Below, piece after piece: positions 26,451 to 34,926 of a stretch of 64,000 nt of DNA. The translations under genes were made by a program, and so were the position numbers. Below the pieces are notes generated by a model. That model did not search any database. It was not told the origin of the DNA and saw nothing but the letters and a program-made list of their open reading frames with translations. Source of the DNA: Streptomyces lydicus. GTDB lineage: Bacteria; Actinomycetota; Actinomycetes; Streptomycetales; Streptomycetaceae. Position 1 is the first letter of the stretch. Every line of letters begins with the position of its first letter. The stretch spans positions 5,890,001 to 5,954,000 of the forward strand of contig NZ_RDTE01000003.1 of the NCBI RefSeq assembly GCF_004125265.1. The letters run 5' to 3'.

Positions 26451-27176
26451 ATGGACGTACTCGCCCTCTACGGCCTGCTGGTGCTCACCACGCTGCCACC
26501 ACTGATCCCCAACTCGGCGCTCCTTGTCACGACCGGAGTACTCGCCTCCCGGGGCGAAGTCTTCCTCCCCCTCGTCCTGCTGACCGTCGGGGGCAGCGCA
26601 CTGCTCGGAGACCTCCTCATGTACGCCGTCGCACGGCGCTTCGGCGAGCCCGTACGGACCTGGATGCGCCGCAACCCCCGCCGCCGGGCACTGCTCGAAT
26701 GGACCTCCGGCCGCATCCAGCGCTACGGCCTGCCCTTCGTGATCGCCGTACGGTTCCTGCCCAGCGGCCGGATCGTCGGCGCCCTGGCCTCCGGGGTGCT
26801 GCGCTACCCGCTGCGCAAATACGCGCTCGGCGCCGCCATCGCCGAGGCGACCTGGGCGACGTACTCGGTTGGCCTCGGCTATGTGGGCACCGCCACCACC
26901 GGCCGCCCGCTCTACGCCGTCGGCGTCGGCTTCGGGGTCTCCTGCGCGGTCGCCGCCGCCGGCGCCGCGATCCAGTGGGCCGCCCGCCGCCGCGCCCTGC
27001 GCGACCCGCCGGAGGAGAGCGGCGAGGGCGAGGGCGGCGAGACCGCCGAAGGGGGCGACGGCGGCCGGAGCGAGGGACGGGGTGAGGGGCGGGGAGGCCG
27101 GGCCTCGGCCACCGCGTCGGCGCGATTGTCAGTGGGCGGCCCTACAGTGCAGACATGGGGTTATTACGCAGAGTGA
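26451..27176 (+). CDS. DedA/VTT-domain membrane protein
   Basis: About 241 residues with four or five membrane helices in a DedA/SNARE-associated (VTT) arrangement: NSALLVTTGVLASRG, GGSALLGDLLMYAVARRFG, and the family's charged segment FVIAVRFLPSGRIVGALASG with conserved Arg. DedA proteins act in lipid carrier or phospholipid scrambling and in envelope homeostasis. The final 60 residues are a cytoplasmic Gly/Glu/Arg-rich low-complexity tail. ATG at 26451 follows GAGGAGG. The stop overlaps the end of the convergent iolG-like gene by 13 bp. Confidence 0.85.
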   Translation: MDVLALYGLLVLTTLPPLIPNSALLVTTGVLASRGEVFLPLVLLTVGGSALLGDLLMYAVARRFGEPVRTWMRRNPRRRALLEWTSGRIQRYGLPFVIAVRFLPSGRIVGALASGVLRYPLRKYALGAAIAEATWATYSVGLGYVGTATTGRPLYAVGVGFGVSCAVAAAGAAIQWAARRRALRDPPEESGEGEGGETAEGGDGGRSEGRGEGRGGRASATASARLSVGGPTVQTWGYYAE

Positions 27177-28207
27177 CTTTTTGGGTGCGCCGCGCCACCC
27201 GCGGCGGCCCGGACATCCGCCACGGCGACCGGCTCACCCGTGCGCCGCGAGCGCTCGCACGCCTCGGCGACATACAGCGCCTCCAAGGCCTCCGCGGGCG
27301 AGCACGGGCTCGGCGCGCGCCCCGCCACGACCTCGGCGAAGACGCCCAGCTCGGTGACGTAGGCGTCGTGGAAGCGCTCCATGAACGTGGCGTACGGGTC
27401 GGCCGCCCGCTGCCACGACAGCTTCGGCTCGGCGGACGGCAGCGGCGCACGGTCGTCGAGGCCGACGAAGCGGGCGCTCTCGGAGCCGCAGACCTCCAGC
27501 CGGACGTCGTGGCCCGCGCCGTTGTAGCGGGTCGCCGTGACGGTGGCCAGGGTGTCGTCGTCGAAGCGCAGCAGCGCCGCGCAGGTGTCCACGTCATCGC
27601 CGTCGGCGAAGAAGGGCGCGCCGCGGTTGGCGCCCTGGGCGTAGACCGAGACCACCTCACGGCCGGTGAGCCAGCGCAGGATGTCGAAGTCATGAATGCT
27701 GCAGTCCCGGAACAGCCCGCCGGAGGTGGGGATATAGCCGGCGGGCGGCGGCGTCCGGTCACTGGTGCAGGCCCGCAGGGTGTGCAGCCAGCCCAGCTCA
27801 CCGGAGCGCAGTGCCTCGCGGGCGGCGCGGTAACCCGCATCGAAGCGGCGCTGGAAACCGATCTGTACCGGCACGGAGCCGGCCTGCGCCCGCTCCACCA
27901 CACCGAGGGTGCCCGGCACGTCCGGCGCGACCGGCTTCTCGCAGAACACCGGCACCCCGGCGTCCAGGGCCTGGTGGATCAGCGTGGCGTGTGCGCTGGT
28001 CGCGGCGGTGATCACCACGCCGTCGAGGCCGTCCGCGTACATCTCCTCGATGCTCGCGGCGGACCGTACGCCCAGGGTCTCGGCCAGCGACGCGGCACGT
28101 GCGGTGTCCGCATCCGCGACGGCGATGCCGGTGACGCCCGGGACGCTCAGCAGGGTGCGGGCATGGAACGCGCCGATGCGCCCGGTGCCGATCAGACCGA
28201 TCTTCAT
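27164..28207 (-). CDS. iolG: Inositol 2-dehydrogenase-like Gfo/Idh/MocA enzyme (copy 1)
   Basis: About 347 residues. The Rossmann part opens KIGLIGTGRIGAFHARTL (GxGxxG), then CEKPVAP with the conserved Lys. The second domain holds GGLFRDCSIHDFDILRWL, whose Asp and His match the catalytic DxxxH pair of inositol dehydrogenases. It oxidises myo-inositol or a stereoisomer to the inosose with NAD. ATG at 28207 follows AAAGGAAC; upstream sequence is low-complexity G/C-rich. It is the outer minus-strand gene of the iol locus. A second copy lies at 32496-33518; the two differ widely and may use different inositols. The symbol is by family and context. Confidence 0.85.
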   Translation of the reverse strand: MKIGLIGTGRIGAFHARTLLSVPGVTGIAVADADTARAASLAETLGVRSAASIEEMYADGLDGVVITAATSAHATLIHQALDAGVPVFCEKPVAPDVPGTLGVVERAQAGSVPVQIGFQRRFDAGYRAAREALRSGELGWLHTLRACTSDRTPPPAGYIPTSGGLFRDCSIHDFDILRWLTGREVVSVYAQGANRGAPFFADGDDVDTCAALLRFDDDTLATVTATRYNGAGHDVRLEVCGSESARFVGLDDRAPLPSAEPKLSWQRAADPYATFMERFHDAYVTELGVFAEVVAGRAPSPCSPAEALEALYVAEACERSRRTGEPVAVADVRAAAGGAAHPKSHSA

Positions 28208-28358
28208 GCCTCGGTTCCTTTCCGGGGAGGGGGTGCGGACGAGGGAAGGGGAGGTCGAGGGGAGAGAAGGGGAGGAGGGGAGGGATGGGGGGCACGGGGC
28301 AGGTGGGGGTGGGCGGCTTGGGGGAGGGGGCACTCCCGTCGCGCCTTCCAGGTTCTTT

Positions 28359-28369
28359 GGAACGGTTCC
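28359..28369 (-). promoter_or_regulatory. Candidate LacI-type operator GGAAC-G-GTTCC
   Basis: A perfect 11-bp palindrome 150 bp upstream of iolG copy 1. LacI-family regulators often bind such odd-centre palindromes. A decayed LacI gene lies immediately upstream, so this may be a leftover or still-used site. Confidence 0.4.
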
Positions 28370-28407
28370 GCCACTGCCGGTCACGGGCACCCTGCATGTC
28401 CTGATGT

Positions 28408-28548
28408 CCGGATGTCAACCATTCCGCAGCCCCCGCCGGTCTCTCCCTCGTCGGCTACGACCACACCTGCCTCGCCCGCATCCGCCACCTCTTGCTCAAC
28501 TCGGTGAACAACGCCGGCCACGAGGCCGGCCGACGGGCGGCGCACGCC
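28408..28548 (+). pseudogene. Remnant of a LacI-family repressor gene (C-terminal fragment)
   Basis: The plus-strand frame from 28408 reads AGLSLVGYDHTCLARI and then LLLNSVNNAGHEAGRRAAH. This matches the end of LacI/GalR repressors, where VSVVGYDD..LA, then LTTV, then G..AA are conserved in the sugar-binding domain. A stop (TGA at 28402) lies just before the fragment, and no start, ribosome site or N-terminal half is present. It is about 47 codons long. It lies between iolG copy 1 and the ketopantoate-reductase-like gene and probably once encoded the local inositol or sugar regulator. Confidence 0.62.
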
Positions 28549-28589
28549 TGTCACTATTCCCGCCCTGGCCCGCCCGGCCGACCGGCCCC

Positions 28590-29513
28590 CTACGCCTTCC
28601 CGCCCCGCAGTTCGCGGTCCACCGCCCGCAGCAGGGTCAGCAGCATCCTGTTCAACGGAGTGGCGATGCCGTGCCGTTCGCCGGCCCTGACCACCGCTCC
28701 GGTGAGGAACTCATGCTCCAGCGGGCGGCCCGCCAGGCGGTCGTAGAGCATCGAGGAGCCACCGTCCCGAGGAGCGCCGGCGTACAGCTCAAGCGTCCGG
28801 GAGATGTCCGCCTCGCCGATGTCCGCCCCCTCGGCACGCGCGACGACGGCCGCCTCGCGCAGCAGATCGCGGGTGAGCGCGGCCATCTCCGGGTCGGCGA
28901 AGATCCCTGTCCGCTGCTGGAGAAGAGCGGTGATCGGATTGGCCGCGAGGTTGGTGAACAACTTGCGCCAGGCGGCCGTGGTGAAGTCCGGTACCCGATG
29001 CACCCGCAGCTCGCTGCCGTCCAGCAGGGCGGCGAACCGGTCCGCCAACGGGCCCTCGGGCACATGCAGTTCGCTGGCGACGTGGTGCAGGACCCGGCCG
29101 GGCGCGGTGCGCTCCGCCGAGATGTAGACCACGGTGGGGAGGATCCGGGTGCCCCGGGGAACGAGCGGCGCGACGCGCTCCTCCAGGCCGATGCCGTTCT
29201 GCAGCACCGCGACCGCGGTGCCTTGGCCGCACAGCCGCCGCAGCCAGCCCTCGGCGCCCGCGGTGTCCTGCGCCTTGGTGGTCAGCAGTACCCAGTCGAC
29301 CGGCCCCACCTGCGCCGGATCGGTGACGATACGCACCGCCGCCGGCCGGACCGTGCCGCCGCTCTCGATGCTCAGACCGTCCAGCGGGCTGCGTACGCAC
29401 AGCGTGACGTCCAGCCCGGCCCACCGCGCGAGGGCCGCGGTGTAGCCACCGATCGCGCCGCCGCCGATCACCGCGATCCGGGCGGGTGCCGCTGCTGGGG
29501 AGCTCCGGGGCAT
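28590..29513 (-). CDS. Ketopantoate reductase family protein
   Basis: About 307 residues. The N-terminal NADPH fold opens IAVIGGGAIGGYTAALARWAGLDVTLCVR. VLLTTKAQDT has the Lys/Asn-region typical of 2-dehydropantoate 2-reductases, followed by LQNGIG, and the C-terminal helical part has WRKLFTNLAANPITALLQQRTG with the catalytic Lys. True PanE reduces ketopantoate in CoA synthesis. Many paralogues, often beside catabolic genes, have other 2-keto acid or alcohol substrates, so the symbol panE is withheld. ATG at 29513 has only a close GAGG before it. It lies on the minus strand within the iol region but has no clear pathway role there. Confidence 0.85.
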   Translation of the reverse strand: MPRSSPAAAPARIAVIGGGAIGGYTAALARWAGLDVTLCVRSPLDGLSIESGGTVRPAAVRIVTDPAQVGPVDWVLLTTKAQDTAGAEGWLRRLCGQGTAVAVLQNGIGLEERVAPLVPRGTRILPTVVYISAERTAPGRVLHHVASELHVPEGPLADRFAALLDGSELRVHRVPDFTTAAWRKLFTNLAANPITALLQQRTGIFADPEMAALTRDLLREAAVVARAEGADIGEADISRTLELYAGAPRDGGSSMLYDRLAGRPLEHEFLTGAVVRAGERHGIATPLNRMLLTLLRAVDRELRGGKA

Positions 29514-29606
29514 ACCTCGATCGTAGAGCCGGGGGAGCCTGACGGGTGGGTGCCGCCCGGGCCCCGGCGTCGCCCGGGGCGGGGCCCGGGGCCGTACCGG
29601 TGGCTC

Positions 29607-29801
29607 TCAGCGCCGGCCGCGCTGGCCCGGCCGCTGCGCCACCCACGCTCTGACCGTGTCGGCGAACCAGTACGGTTTCCCGCCCTCCACCAGATCCGGT
29701 TCGGGCAGCAGCCCGTGCTTGCGGTAGGAGCGCACGGTGTCCGGCTGCACCTGGATGTGCGCGGCGATCTCCTTGTACGACCAGAGCTTGCGGTCGGTCA
29801 T
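29607..29801 (-). CDS. Small helix-turn-helix DNA-binding protein (MerR/excisionase-like)
   Basis: A 64-residue protein made almost wholly of a winged HTH: KLWSYKEIAAHIQVQPDTVRSYRKHGLLPEPD, then a wing with GGKPYWFADTVRAWVAQRPG. This is the excisionase/MerR-type HTH_17 fold, as in many small actinobacterial regulators. ATG at 29801 follows AGGAGG at 8-nt spacing; an upstream in-frame extension has no such site. No phage genes adjoin it, so it is more likely a transcription regulator than a true excisionase. The target is unknown. Confidence 0.83.
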   Translation of the reverse strand: MTDRKLWSYKEIAAHIQVQPDTVRSYRKHGLLPEPDLVEGGKPYWFADTVRAWVAQRPGQRGRR

Positions 29802-29994
29802 CTCTGCCACCTCCTGAGCGCCGTACGCAGGGTCGGCCCGGAGGAGCCGGCAGGGGGCTGCGTACGGCCTGGTGATCACTCACCCTGTGCCTGGACAACG
29901 ACACCGAGTAACCATGGGGGAGGGGCTGTTGATCGGCTGTGACGGAAGCCCCATGTAACGGTGACAGCCGTGACGCGAGCCGGATGGCTGTGAC

Positions 29995-30060
29995 GGGGGC
30001 GGGACGGTCCGGAACGGGGGCGGGACCGTCCGGAACGGGGGCGGGACCGTCCGGAGAGGG
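29995..30060. repeat. 21-bp tandem repeat, about 3 copies
   Basis: Units GGGGGCGGGACCGTCCGGAAC (first written with GGTCC, last with GGAGA) follow head to tail, and further decayed copies run to 30110. They occupy most of the spacer between the HTH gene and the terminator at 30115. Confidence 0.75.
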
Positions 30061-30114
30061 GCGAATCGGTCCCGAGACGGGCGGGATGGTCCGGAGAGGG
30101 GCGGGGTGAAACGG

Positions 30115-30160
30115 CGTGTGGCGGGCCGGTTCCCCAGCTGGGGAACCGGCCCGCCACACG
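30115..30160. terminator. 46-bp perfect palindrome
   Basis: The whole stretch is its own reverse complement: arms of 21 bp around the AGCT centre. It lies 68 bp past the stop of the minus-strand peptidoglycan-binding gene and would form a very stable terminator in either direction. Confidence 0.85.
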
Positions 30161-30228
30161 TACACCAGCAGCGGCCCGGCCGGACGGACAGCCGGCCGTG
30201 CCGAGCGCGGCCGGATCGGGCGTGCGGA

Positions 30229-30594
30229 TCAGGCGTAGAGCGCCCGCCAGGTCTTCTTGTCGACCTTGCCGTTGGCGGTCAGATGATGCCGGGACTGGAA
30301 CTTCTTCACCGCGGCCAGGGTCTTGGGACCGAAGTACCCGGTCACATCTCCCCACGGGAGATAGCGGCGGTTCGCCAGCAGGCACTGCACCTGCGAGACG
30401 CGGTCGCCGCGCTGACCGTAGACGGTGAGGGCGGTTCCGTTGTAGTACGCGCAGGCGGCCAGCGTGCCGGGCCGGCCGGCTGCCGGGCTGTCGGCGGACG
30501 CCGGACCGGTGAGCAGTCCGGCGGTCAGCAGCCCCGCGGTCGCGGTCAGGACGGCCGTGCGCTTGACGGCATGGCGGAGAGTGTCGGCATTCAC
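30229..30594 (-). CDS. Secreted peptidoglycan-binding domain protein
   Basis: About 121 residues. A Sec signal peptide (AVLTATAGLLTAGLLTGPASA) is followed by one PG_binding_1 repeat: DRVSQVQCLLANRRYLPWGDVTGYFGPKTLAAVKKFQSRHHL, then GKVDKKTWRALYA. Three Cys-containing positions (CAYYN, QCLL) could form a disulphide. It carries no enzyme domain, so it probably binds the wall or serves as a small exported signal or inhibitor. GTG at 30594 has GGGGGAA 3-4 nt upstream. It is a single gene with its own terminator. Confidence 0.88.
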   Translation of the reverse strand: MNADTLRHAVKRTAVLTATAGLLTAGLLTGPASADSPAAGRPGTLAACAYYNGTALTVYGQRGDRVSQVQCLLANRRYLPWGDVTGYFGPKTLAAVKKFQSRHHLTANGKVDKKTWRALYA

Positions 30595-30696
30595 GAATTC
30601 CCCCGTTTCCCCCGTTGGATGTGATTCCACCCGTTCTGACGCAGGGGGAGCGGTGCGCGGTTCCGGCGATTCCCCGGCACTTGGCGCACGCTGCCG

Positions 30697-32184
30697 TCAG
30701 CTCCGGCCCGGGCTCCCGCTTGGGCGCTCGCTGAGGCTTCCGTTCGGGCTCCCGTACGGACTTCCGTTGCCCGGTGCCGCCTTCGTGGCCGCCTTGCGCA
30801 GCTCGTGTTCCAGGTCCTCCAGGGCCAGCCCCTTCGTCTCCGGCGCGTACCGCTTGCAGAAGACCAGGGACAGCACACACATCACGCCGAAGAACCAGAA
30901 CGTGGTGCCCGCGCCGACCGCGTCGAGCAGCAGCGGGAAGGCCAGCGCGACCCCGAAGTTGACCATCCACATCATGAACACCGCGGCGCCCATGGCCAGT
31001 CCGCGCACCTTGAGCGGGAACATCTCGGCGAGCAGCAGCCAGACACCCGTGTTGAGGGTGGCCTGCATGAACGCCATGTAGAGAACCATCAGGCCGAGCA
31101 CGAGGGCGCTGACGGCGGTGGAGTGCGGCAGGCGGAAGGCGGCACCCAGCAGGGCGAGCGAGACGGCCATCCCGGCCAGACCGGCAAGCAGCATGGGCCG
31201 CCGGCCGACCCGGTCGATCAGGGACATCCCGATCGCCGTGGCCAGGACGGAGACCGCGCCGACGGCGATGGTGGCAGTGATCGAGGCGCCGGTGCCCAGA
31301 CCGGTGGACGCCAGGATCTTGGGCGCGAAGTAGACCACGGCGTTGACACCGGTGATCTGCTGGACGGCCGCCAGCCCGATCCCGACCAGCAGCAGTCGCC
31401 GCACCCACGGTGTGCGCAGCTGCTGCCAGGCGCCGCGCCGGGCGTCGGCCTCCAGAGCGCGGGCCTGATCGATACGGGCCAGCTCGGCGGGTACGTCCTC
31501 GGCGGGCAGCGTACGGTGCAGCACCCGGTCCGCCTCGTCCGGCCGGCCCTTGCTGATGTACCAGCGCGGCGTGTCGGGCAGGAAGAACAGCCCGGCGAAC
31601 AGGGCCACGGCGGGCAGCGCCGCAAGGCCCAGCATCCAGCGCCAGGCCGCCCAGTGCGCCAGAACGGCATTGATGAGGTAGGCGAGCAGCTGACCACTGA
31701 CGATCATCAGCGAATTGAAGGAGACCAGCCGGCCGCGGATATGCGGGGGCGCGATCTCCGACAGGTACAGCGGGGTGATGACGGAGGCGCTGCCGACGGC
31801 GAGCCCGAGGACGAAGCGCGCCACGGTCATGAATGGAACACTCGGCGAGAGCGCGACGGCCAGCGCACCGCCGATGAACACGCAGCCCGCCCACAGCAGG
31901 GAGTTGCGCCGGCCCAGCGCATCGGCCATCCGGCCGCCGATCAGCGAACCGAAGGCCGCGCCGATCAGCAGCGCGCTGGTGATGATGCCCTCGCCCAGCG
32001 AGGTGAGGCCGAAATGGCTCTCCATGAAGGGGAGGGCGCCGGAGATCACTCCGGTGTCGTAGCCGAACAGGGCGCCGCCGAGGGCGGCAATGGCAGCGAT
32101 GCCGACGATGAAACGCTTGGCGCTGCGGGCCCGCACACTCTCGTGCGGGCCGGCGGACGCCATCCGGCTGGTCGGAGCGGCCAT
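30697..32184 (-). CDS. MFS sugar transporter, probable myo-inositol symporter
   Basis: About 495 residues with twelve membrane helices of the sugar-porter family. Signatures are GYDTGVISGALPF in helix 1, GGRMADALGRRNSL, the R-x-G-R-R signature LIDRVGRRPML, the quinone-like sugar site QQITGVNAVVYF in helix 7, and the C-terminal PETKGL. The resemblance is to bacterial IolT and XylE types. Its place between two iolG copies points to myo-inositol uptake with protons. ATG at 32184 follows GGAG at 6-nt spacing; an upstream GTG at 32277 would add a Pro/Gly-rich head and is less likely. The C-terminal tail has GSPYGSPNGS repeats. Confidence 0.88.
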   Translation of the reverse strand: MAAPTSRMASAGPHESVRARSAKRFIVGIAAIAALGGALFGYDTGVISGALPFMESHFGLTSLGEGIITSALLIGAAFGSLIGGRMADALGRRNSLLWAGCVFIGGALAVALSPSVPFMTVARFVLGLAVGSASVITPLYLSEIAPPHIRGRLVSFNSLMIVSGQLLAYLINAVLAHWAAWRWMLGLAALPAVALFAGLFFLPDTPRWYISKGRPDEADRVLHRTLPAEDVPAELARIDQARALEADARRGAWQQLRTPWVRRLLLVGIGLAAVQQITGVNAVVYFAPKILASTGLGTGASITATIAVGAVSVLATAIGMSLIDRVGRRPMLLAGLAGMAVSLALLGAAFRLPHSTAVSALVLGLMVLYMAFMQATLNTGVWLLLAEMFPLKVRGLAMGAAVFMMWMVNFGVALAFPLLLDAVGAGTTFWFFGVMCVLSLVFCKRYAPETKGLALEDLEHELRKAATKAAPGNGSPYGSPNGSLSERPSGSPGRS

Positions 32185-32389
32185 GCTCAGCTCCGGTGCG
32201 CCGTGCCGGCCTGGCCGGTGGCCGGGGCTTGGGCCGGGGGCAGGGCCGGTGTCGGTGTCGTTGCCGCTGTCAGCCACGCCCTGGCCGGAGAGGGGCGGAC
32301 CGGAGAGGGCCGGGCCGGCGAGGAACGCAGGGGTATGAGGCCGGTGCGGAGTGGGCCGGCGTCAGGGGCGACGTACATGGTGCGGGGCC

Positions 32390-32472
32390 TTTCGGTGGTG
32401 CGGGGGCCTTTCGGTGGGGGTGGGCCTTTCCGTGGGGGTGGGCCTTTCCGTGGGGGTAGGCCTTTCCGTGGA
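32390..32472. repeat. 17-18-bp tandem repeat, about 5 copies
   Basis: Units of TGGGCCTTTCCGTGGGGG repeat through the 310-bp spacer between the transporter start and iolG copy 2, the first ones with TTTCGGTGG. No other feature is seen in the spacer. Confidence 0.8.
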
Positions 32473-32495
32473 GCGGCCTAGCGTTGCAGTGGCGG

Positions 32496-33518
32496 CTACC
32501 GGCGATACAGCGTCGGCCGCTCGATCAGTTCGACGGTCACCCGCTCGCCGGTGGTCTGGGCCCGTACGCCCGCCTCGCACACGGCGGCCGCGGCGTAGCC
32601 GTCCCAGCAGCTGGGGCCCTCGACCTCGCCGCGCCGGGTGGCGTTCACCCAGCGCTGCACCTGCCGGTCGTAGGCCTCCTCGAAGCGCTCCACGAAACCA
32701 GGGGGGATGGCGCCACCCCAGCGGCCCGAGGTGTTGCTGAACACTCCGTGGTCGTCGCCGATCCTGGCGGTACCGCCCTCGCAGACCGCCTCGCAGCCGA
32801 CCTGGTAGCCGAAACCGCAGTTGACGAAGATTTCGGTGTCCACGACCTGGCCGCCCGCGGTCTCGAAGAGGACCAGCTGCGGATCGCTGAGGCCTTCCGG
32901 TGCGGTGCCGGTGGGGGTCGGGCGCAGCACCCGGACCGCGGTGATCTCCTCCTCCAGGAGCCAGCGGGTCACATCGATCTCATGCACCACCGAGTCGTTG
33001 ATCATCATCGCGTTGGTGAAGCCGGGCGGGGTGTCGGCGTTGCGGTGCTTGTTGTGGAGCATCAGCGGGCGACCGTAAGTGCCCTGCTCCAGAAGGGACT
33101 TGAGGGCGAGGTAGTCGGCGTCGTAGCGGCGCATGAAACCGACCTGGACGCGGCGGTGCCCCAGCGCCTGCTCGGCCTCCAGGACGCGCAGCGCGGAGGC
33201 CGCGTCCGGCGTCAGCGGCTTCTCGCACAGCACGGGCAGATCCCGCGCGAAGGCATCCAGCAGCGTCGCCTCGTGCGCGGGTCCCGGCGAGGCGATCAGT
33301 ACGGCGTCCACCGCGGGGTCGTCCATGGCGGCGGCCGGGTCGGTGTAGGGGGTGCACCCGTCGATGCCGTCGGCGAGGTGCTTGATGCGGTCCGCGTCGA
33401 TGTCGACCACGGCCGCCACCCGGGCGCCGCTGATCACCTCATCGATCCGGCGTACGTGATCGGCGCCCATCCGGCCGGTGCCGATGACCGCCACGCCGAG
33501 CGTTTCGTGCGAAGTCAT
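32496..33518 (-). CDS. iolG: Inositol 2-dehydrogenase (copy 2)
   Basis: About 340 residues. The Rossmann domain opens GVAVIGTGRMGADHVRRI, then LCEKPLTPD with the conserved Lys, and RRVQVGFMRRYDADY, a stretch typical of IolG/Idh inositol dehydrogenases. The active-site block is NDSVVHEIDVTRWLLEEE with the Asp and His of the DxxxH motif. It oxidises myo-inositol to scyllo-inosose with NAD. ATG at 33518 follows GAGGAC. It is closer to the standard IolG than copy 1 and sits in the middle of the locus, so it is the better candidate for the main enzyme. Confidence 0.9.
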   Translation of the reverse strand: MTSHETLGVAVIGTGRMGADHVRRIDEVISGARVAAVVDIDADRIKHLADGIDGCTPYTDPAAAMDDPAVDAVLIASPGPAHEATLLDAFARDLPVLCEKPLTPDAASALRVLEAEQALGHRRVQVGFMRRYDADYLALKSLLEQGTYGRPLMLHNKHRNADTPPGFTNAMMINDSVVHEIDVTRWLLEEEITAVRVLRPTPTGTAPEGLSDPQLVLFETAGGQVVDTEIFVNCGFGYQVGCEAVCEGGTARIGDDHGVFSNTSGRWGGAIPPGFVERFEEAYDRQVQRWVNATRRGEVEGPSCWDGYAAAAVCEAGVRAQTTGERVTVELIERPTLYRR

Positions 33519-33588
33519 GTCGTCCTCGAGTCCTTACGTTTCCTTACGCTTCCTTACGGGCTACAGAGTGTGATGTAGTCTGGGAACT

Positions 33589-33605
33589 GATTACTCTCCG
33601 TAATC
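33589..33605. promoter_or_regulatory. Inverted repeat GATTAC-5-GTAATC
   Basis: Perfect 6-bp arms with a 5-bp gap, 70 bp upstream of iolG copy 2. Three CCTTACG steps lie between it and the start. It has the form of a GntR or similar dimer site; the regulator is unknown. Confidence 0.45.
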
Positions 33606-33670
33606 GTTGCCGGGGTGTGAGGAGGCGGTCGTGAGGCATACGCATGCGAGACATACCTGCACGCCTGCTC

Positions 33671-33712
33671 GTCGACGAGGCATACCTGAACGTCGACGAG
33701 GCATACCTGAAC
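33671..33712. repeat. 21-bp tandem repeat, 2 exact copies
   Basis: The unit GTCGACGAGGCATACCTGAA plus C occurs at 33671-33691 and 33692-33712 without mismatch, in the spacer between iolG copy 2 and the TIM-barrel gene. Confidence 0.85.
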
Positions 33713-33822
33713 AGGGTGCACGCCTCAAGCTGCCCATCGAGCCGCCCATCAAGCCGCCCGACGGGGTGGCGTCGAAGCCGCGGTGGCGTGCGGTCCCGAG
33801 GTGCACGGCCCCATGGCGTACA

Positions 33823-33878
33823 GCCTCATGCGCACGGCCTCATGCGCACGGCCTCATGCGCACGGCCTCACGCGCACT
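33823..33878. repeat. 14-bp tandem repeat, 4 copies
   Basis: GCCTCATGCGCACG occurs three times exactly and a fourth time with two changes, ending 20 bp before the stop of the minus-strand TIM-barrel gene. Confidence 0.85.
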
Positions 33879-33898
33879 GCCTCCCTGTAGCCGATGGC

Positions 33899-34819
33899 TC
33901 AGGCGCCGCAGGAGCGCAGGAAGCGGCGGGTGCGCTCGGCGATGGGGAACGGCTGGTCGGGCGGGCAGGGGTACATGTCCTGCTCGACGATGGCGAAGAG
34001 GTCGACATCCAGCTCCTGGGCGGCCTGCAGGACGGGCGGCAGGGCGGGCACGCCGAGCGGCGGCTCGCACATCACGCCCTGCTTGACGGCCGGGCCGAAC
34101 GGCGTGCCGTTGGCGACGACCTCGCCGAGGATGTCCGGGTCGACCTGCTTGAGGTGGAGGTAGCCGATCCGCTCGCCGTAGGTGCGGATCAGCTTGACGC
34201 TGTCGCCGCCGCAGTAGGCGTAATGGCCGGTGTCCAGGCAGAGGTTGACCAGTTCTGAGTCGGTGGCGTGCAGGAAGCGCTCGACGTGCTCCTCGGTGTC
34301 GATATGGGTGTCGGCGTGCGGGTGGACGACGATGTCCAGCCCGAACTCGTCCCGTACGCGGCTGCCCAGCCGCTCCATGCCGGTGGTCAGGTGCTTCCAC
34401 TGCTCCACGGTCAGCTCGCGCGGCTCGATCTCCTCGGCGGTCTTGTCGTCCCGCCAGAAGGACGGGATGACGACGAGGTGTCCCGCGCCCATCGCCTGGG
34501 TGAGGGTGGCGACCTCGGAGACGTGTGCCCAGGTCTTGTCCCATGCGGACGGGCCGTGGTGCAGCGAGGTGAAGATCGTGCCGGCCGAGACCTGCAGGCT
34601 GCGGCGGGTGAGCTCGTCGCGCAGGACGGCGGGGTCGGTGGGCAGGTAGCCGTACGGGCCGAGCTCGATCCACTCGTAGCCGGCCTCGGCGACCTCGTCC
34701 AGGAAGCGCTGCCAGGGCACCTGCTGGTCGTCGTCGGGGAACCAGACTCCCCAGGAGTCGGGTGCGGAACCGACGCGAAGGCGGTCCAGGACGGGCGGGG
34801 CGGCATGGGGAACGGACAT
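33899..34819 (-). CDS. IolE/IolI-like TIM-barrel enzyme of inositol breakdown
   Basis: About 306 residues, AP-endonuclease-2-type barrel. Family marks are GSAPDSWGVWF, AGYEWIELGPYGYLP, VVHPHADTHIDTEEHVERFL, NLCLDTGHYAYCGGD, LHLKQVDP and the late FAIVEQDMYP, giving the usual metal Glu/Asp/His set. In a locus with iolB, C, D and A the missing step is the inosose dehydratase (IolE), so this is the best candidate; an inosose isomerase (IolI) is the alternative, and sequence alone does not decide. ATG at 34819 follows GAGGAG at 9-10 nt. It is divergent from iolC and shares its promoter motif. Confidence 0.82.
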   Translation of the reverse strand: MSVPHAAPPVLDRLRVGSAPDSWGVWFPDDDQQVPWQRFLDEVAEAGYEWIELGPYGYLPTDPAVLRDELTRRSLQVSAGTIFTSLHHGPSAWDKTWAHVSEVATLTQAMGAGHLVVIPSFWRDDKTAEEIEPRELTVEQWKHLTTGMERLGSRVRDEFGLDIVVHPHADTHIDTEEHVERFLHATDSELVNLCLDTGHYAYCGGDSVKLIRTYGERIGYLHLKQVDPDILGEVVANGTPFGPAVKQGVMCEPPLGVPALPPVLQAAQELDVDLFAIVEQDMYPCPPDQPFPIAERTRRFLRSCGA

Positions 34820-34905
34820 GCTGCGGCTCTCCTCTCGCCGGTCGGCGGTGACCGGGAGGCGCTGGGGCGGGTCGTGGGGCACAGCCTCTCTGCCGCCCCG
34901 GGGAG

Positions 34906-34926
34906 TGTCAAGACTTCGTCCTGACA
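34906..34926 (-). promoter_or_regulatory. iol promoter motif, copy facing the TIM-barrel gene
   Basis: On the minus strand the 21 bp read TGTCAGGACG followed by AAGTCTTGACA; TTGACA is a full -35 match. Compared with the copy before iolC it has three differences. GTCCT and AGGAC half sites surround its upstream end. An activator or repressor shared by both divergent units is the simple reading. Confidence 0.62.

Noticed and set aside
32185..32277. Longer GTG start for the inositol transporter
   Set aside because: It adds a Pro/Gly-rich head with no ribosome site, while ATG 32184 has GGAG at good spacing.
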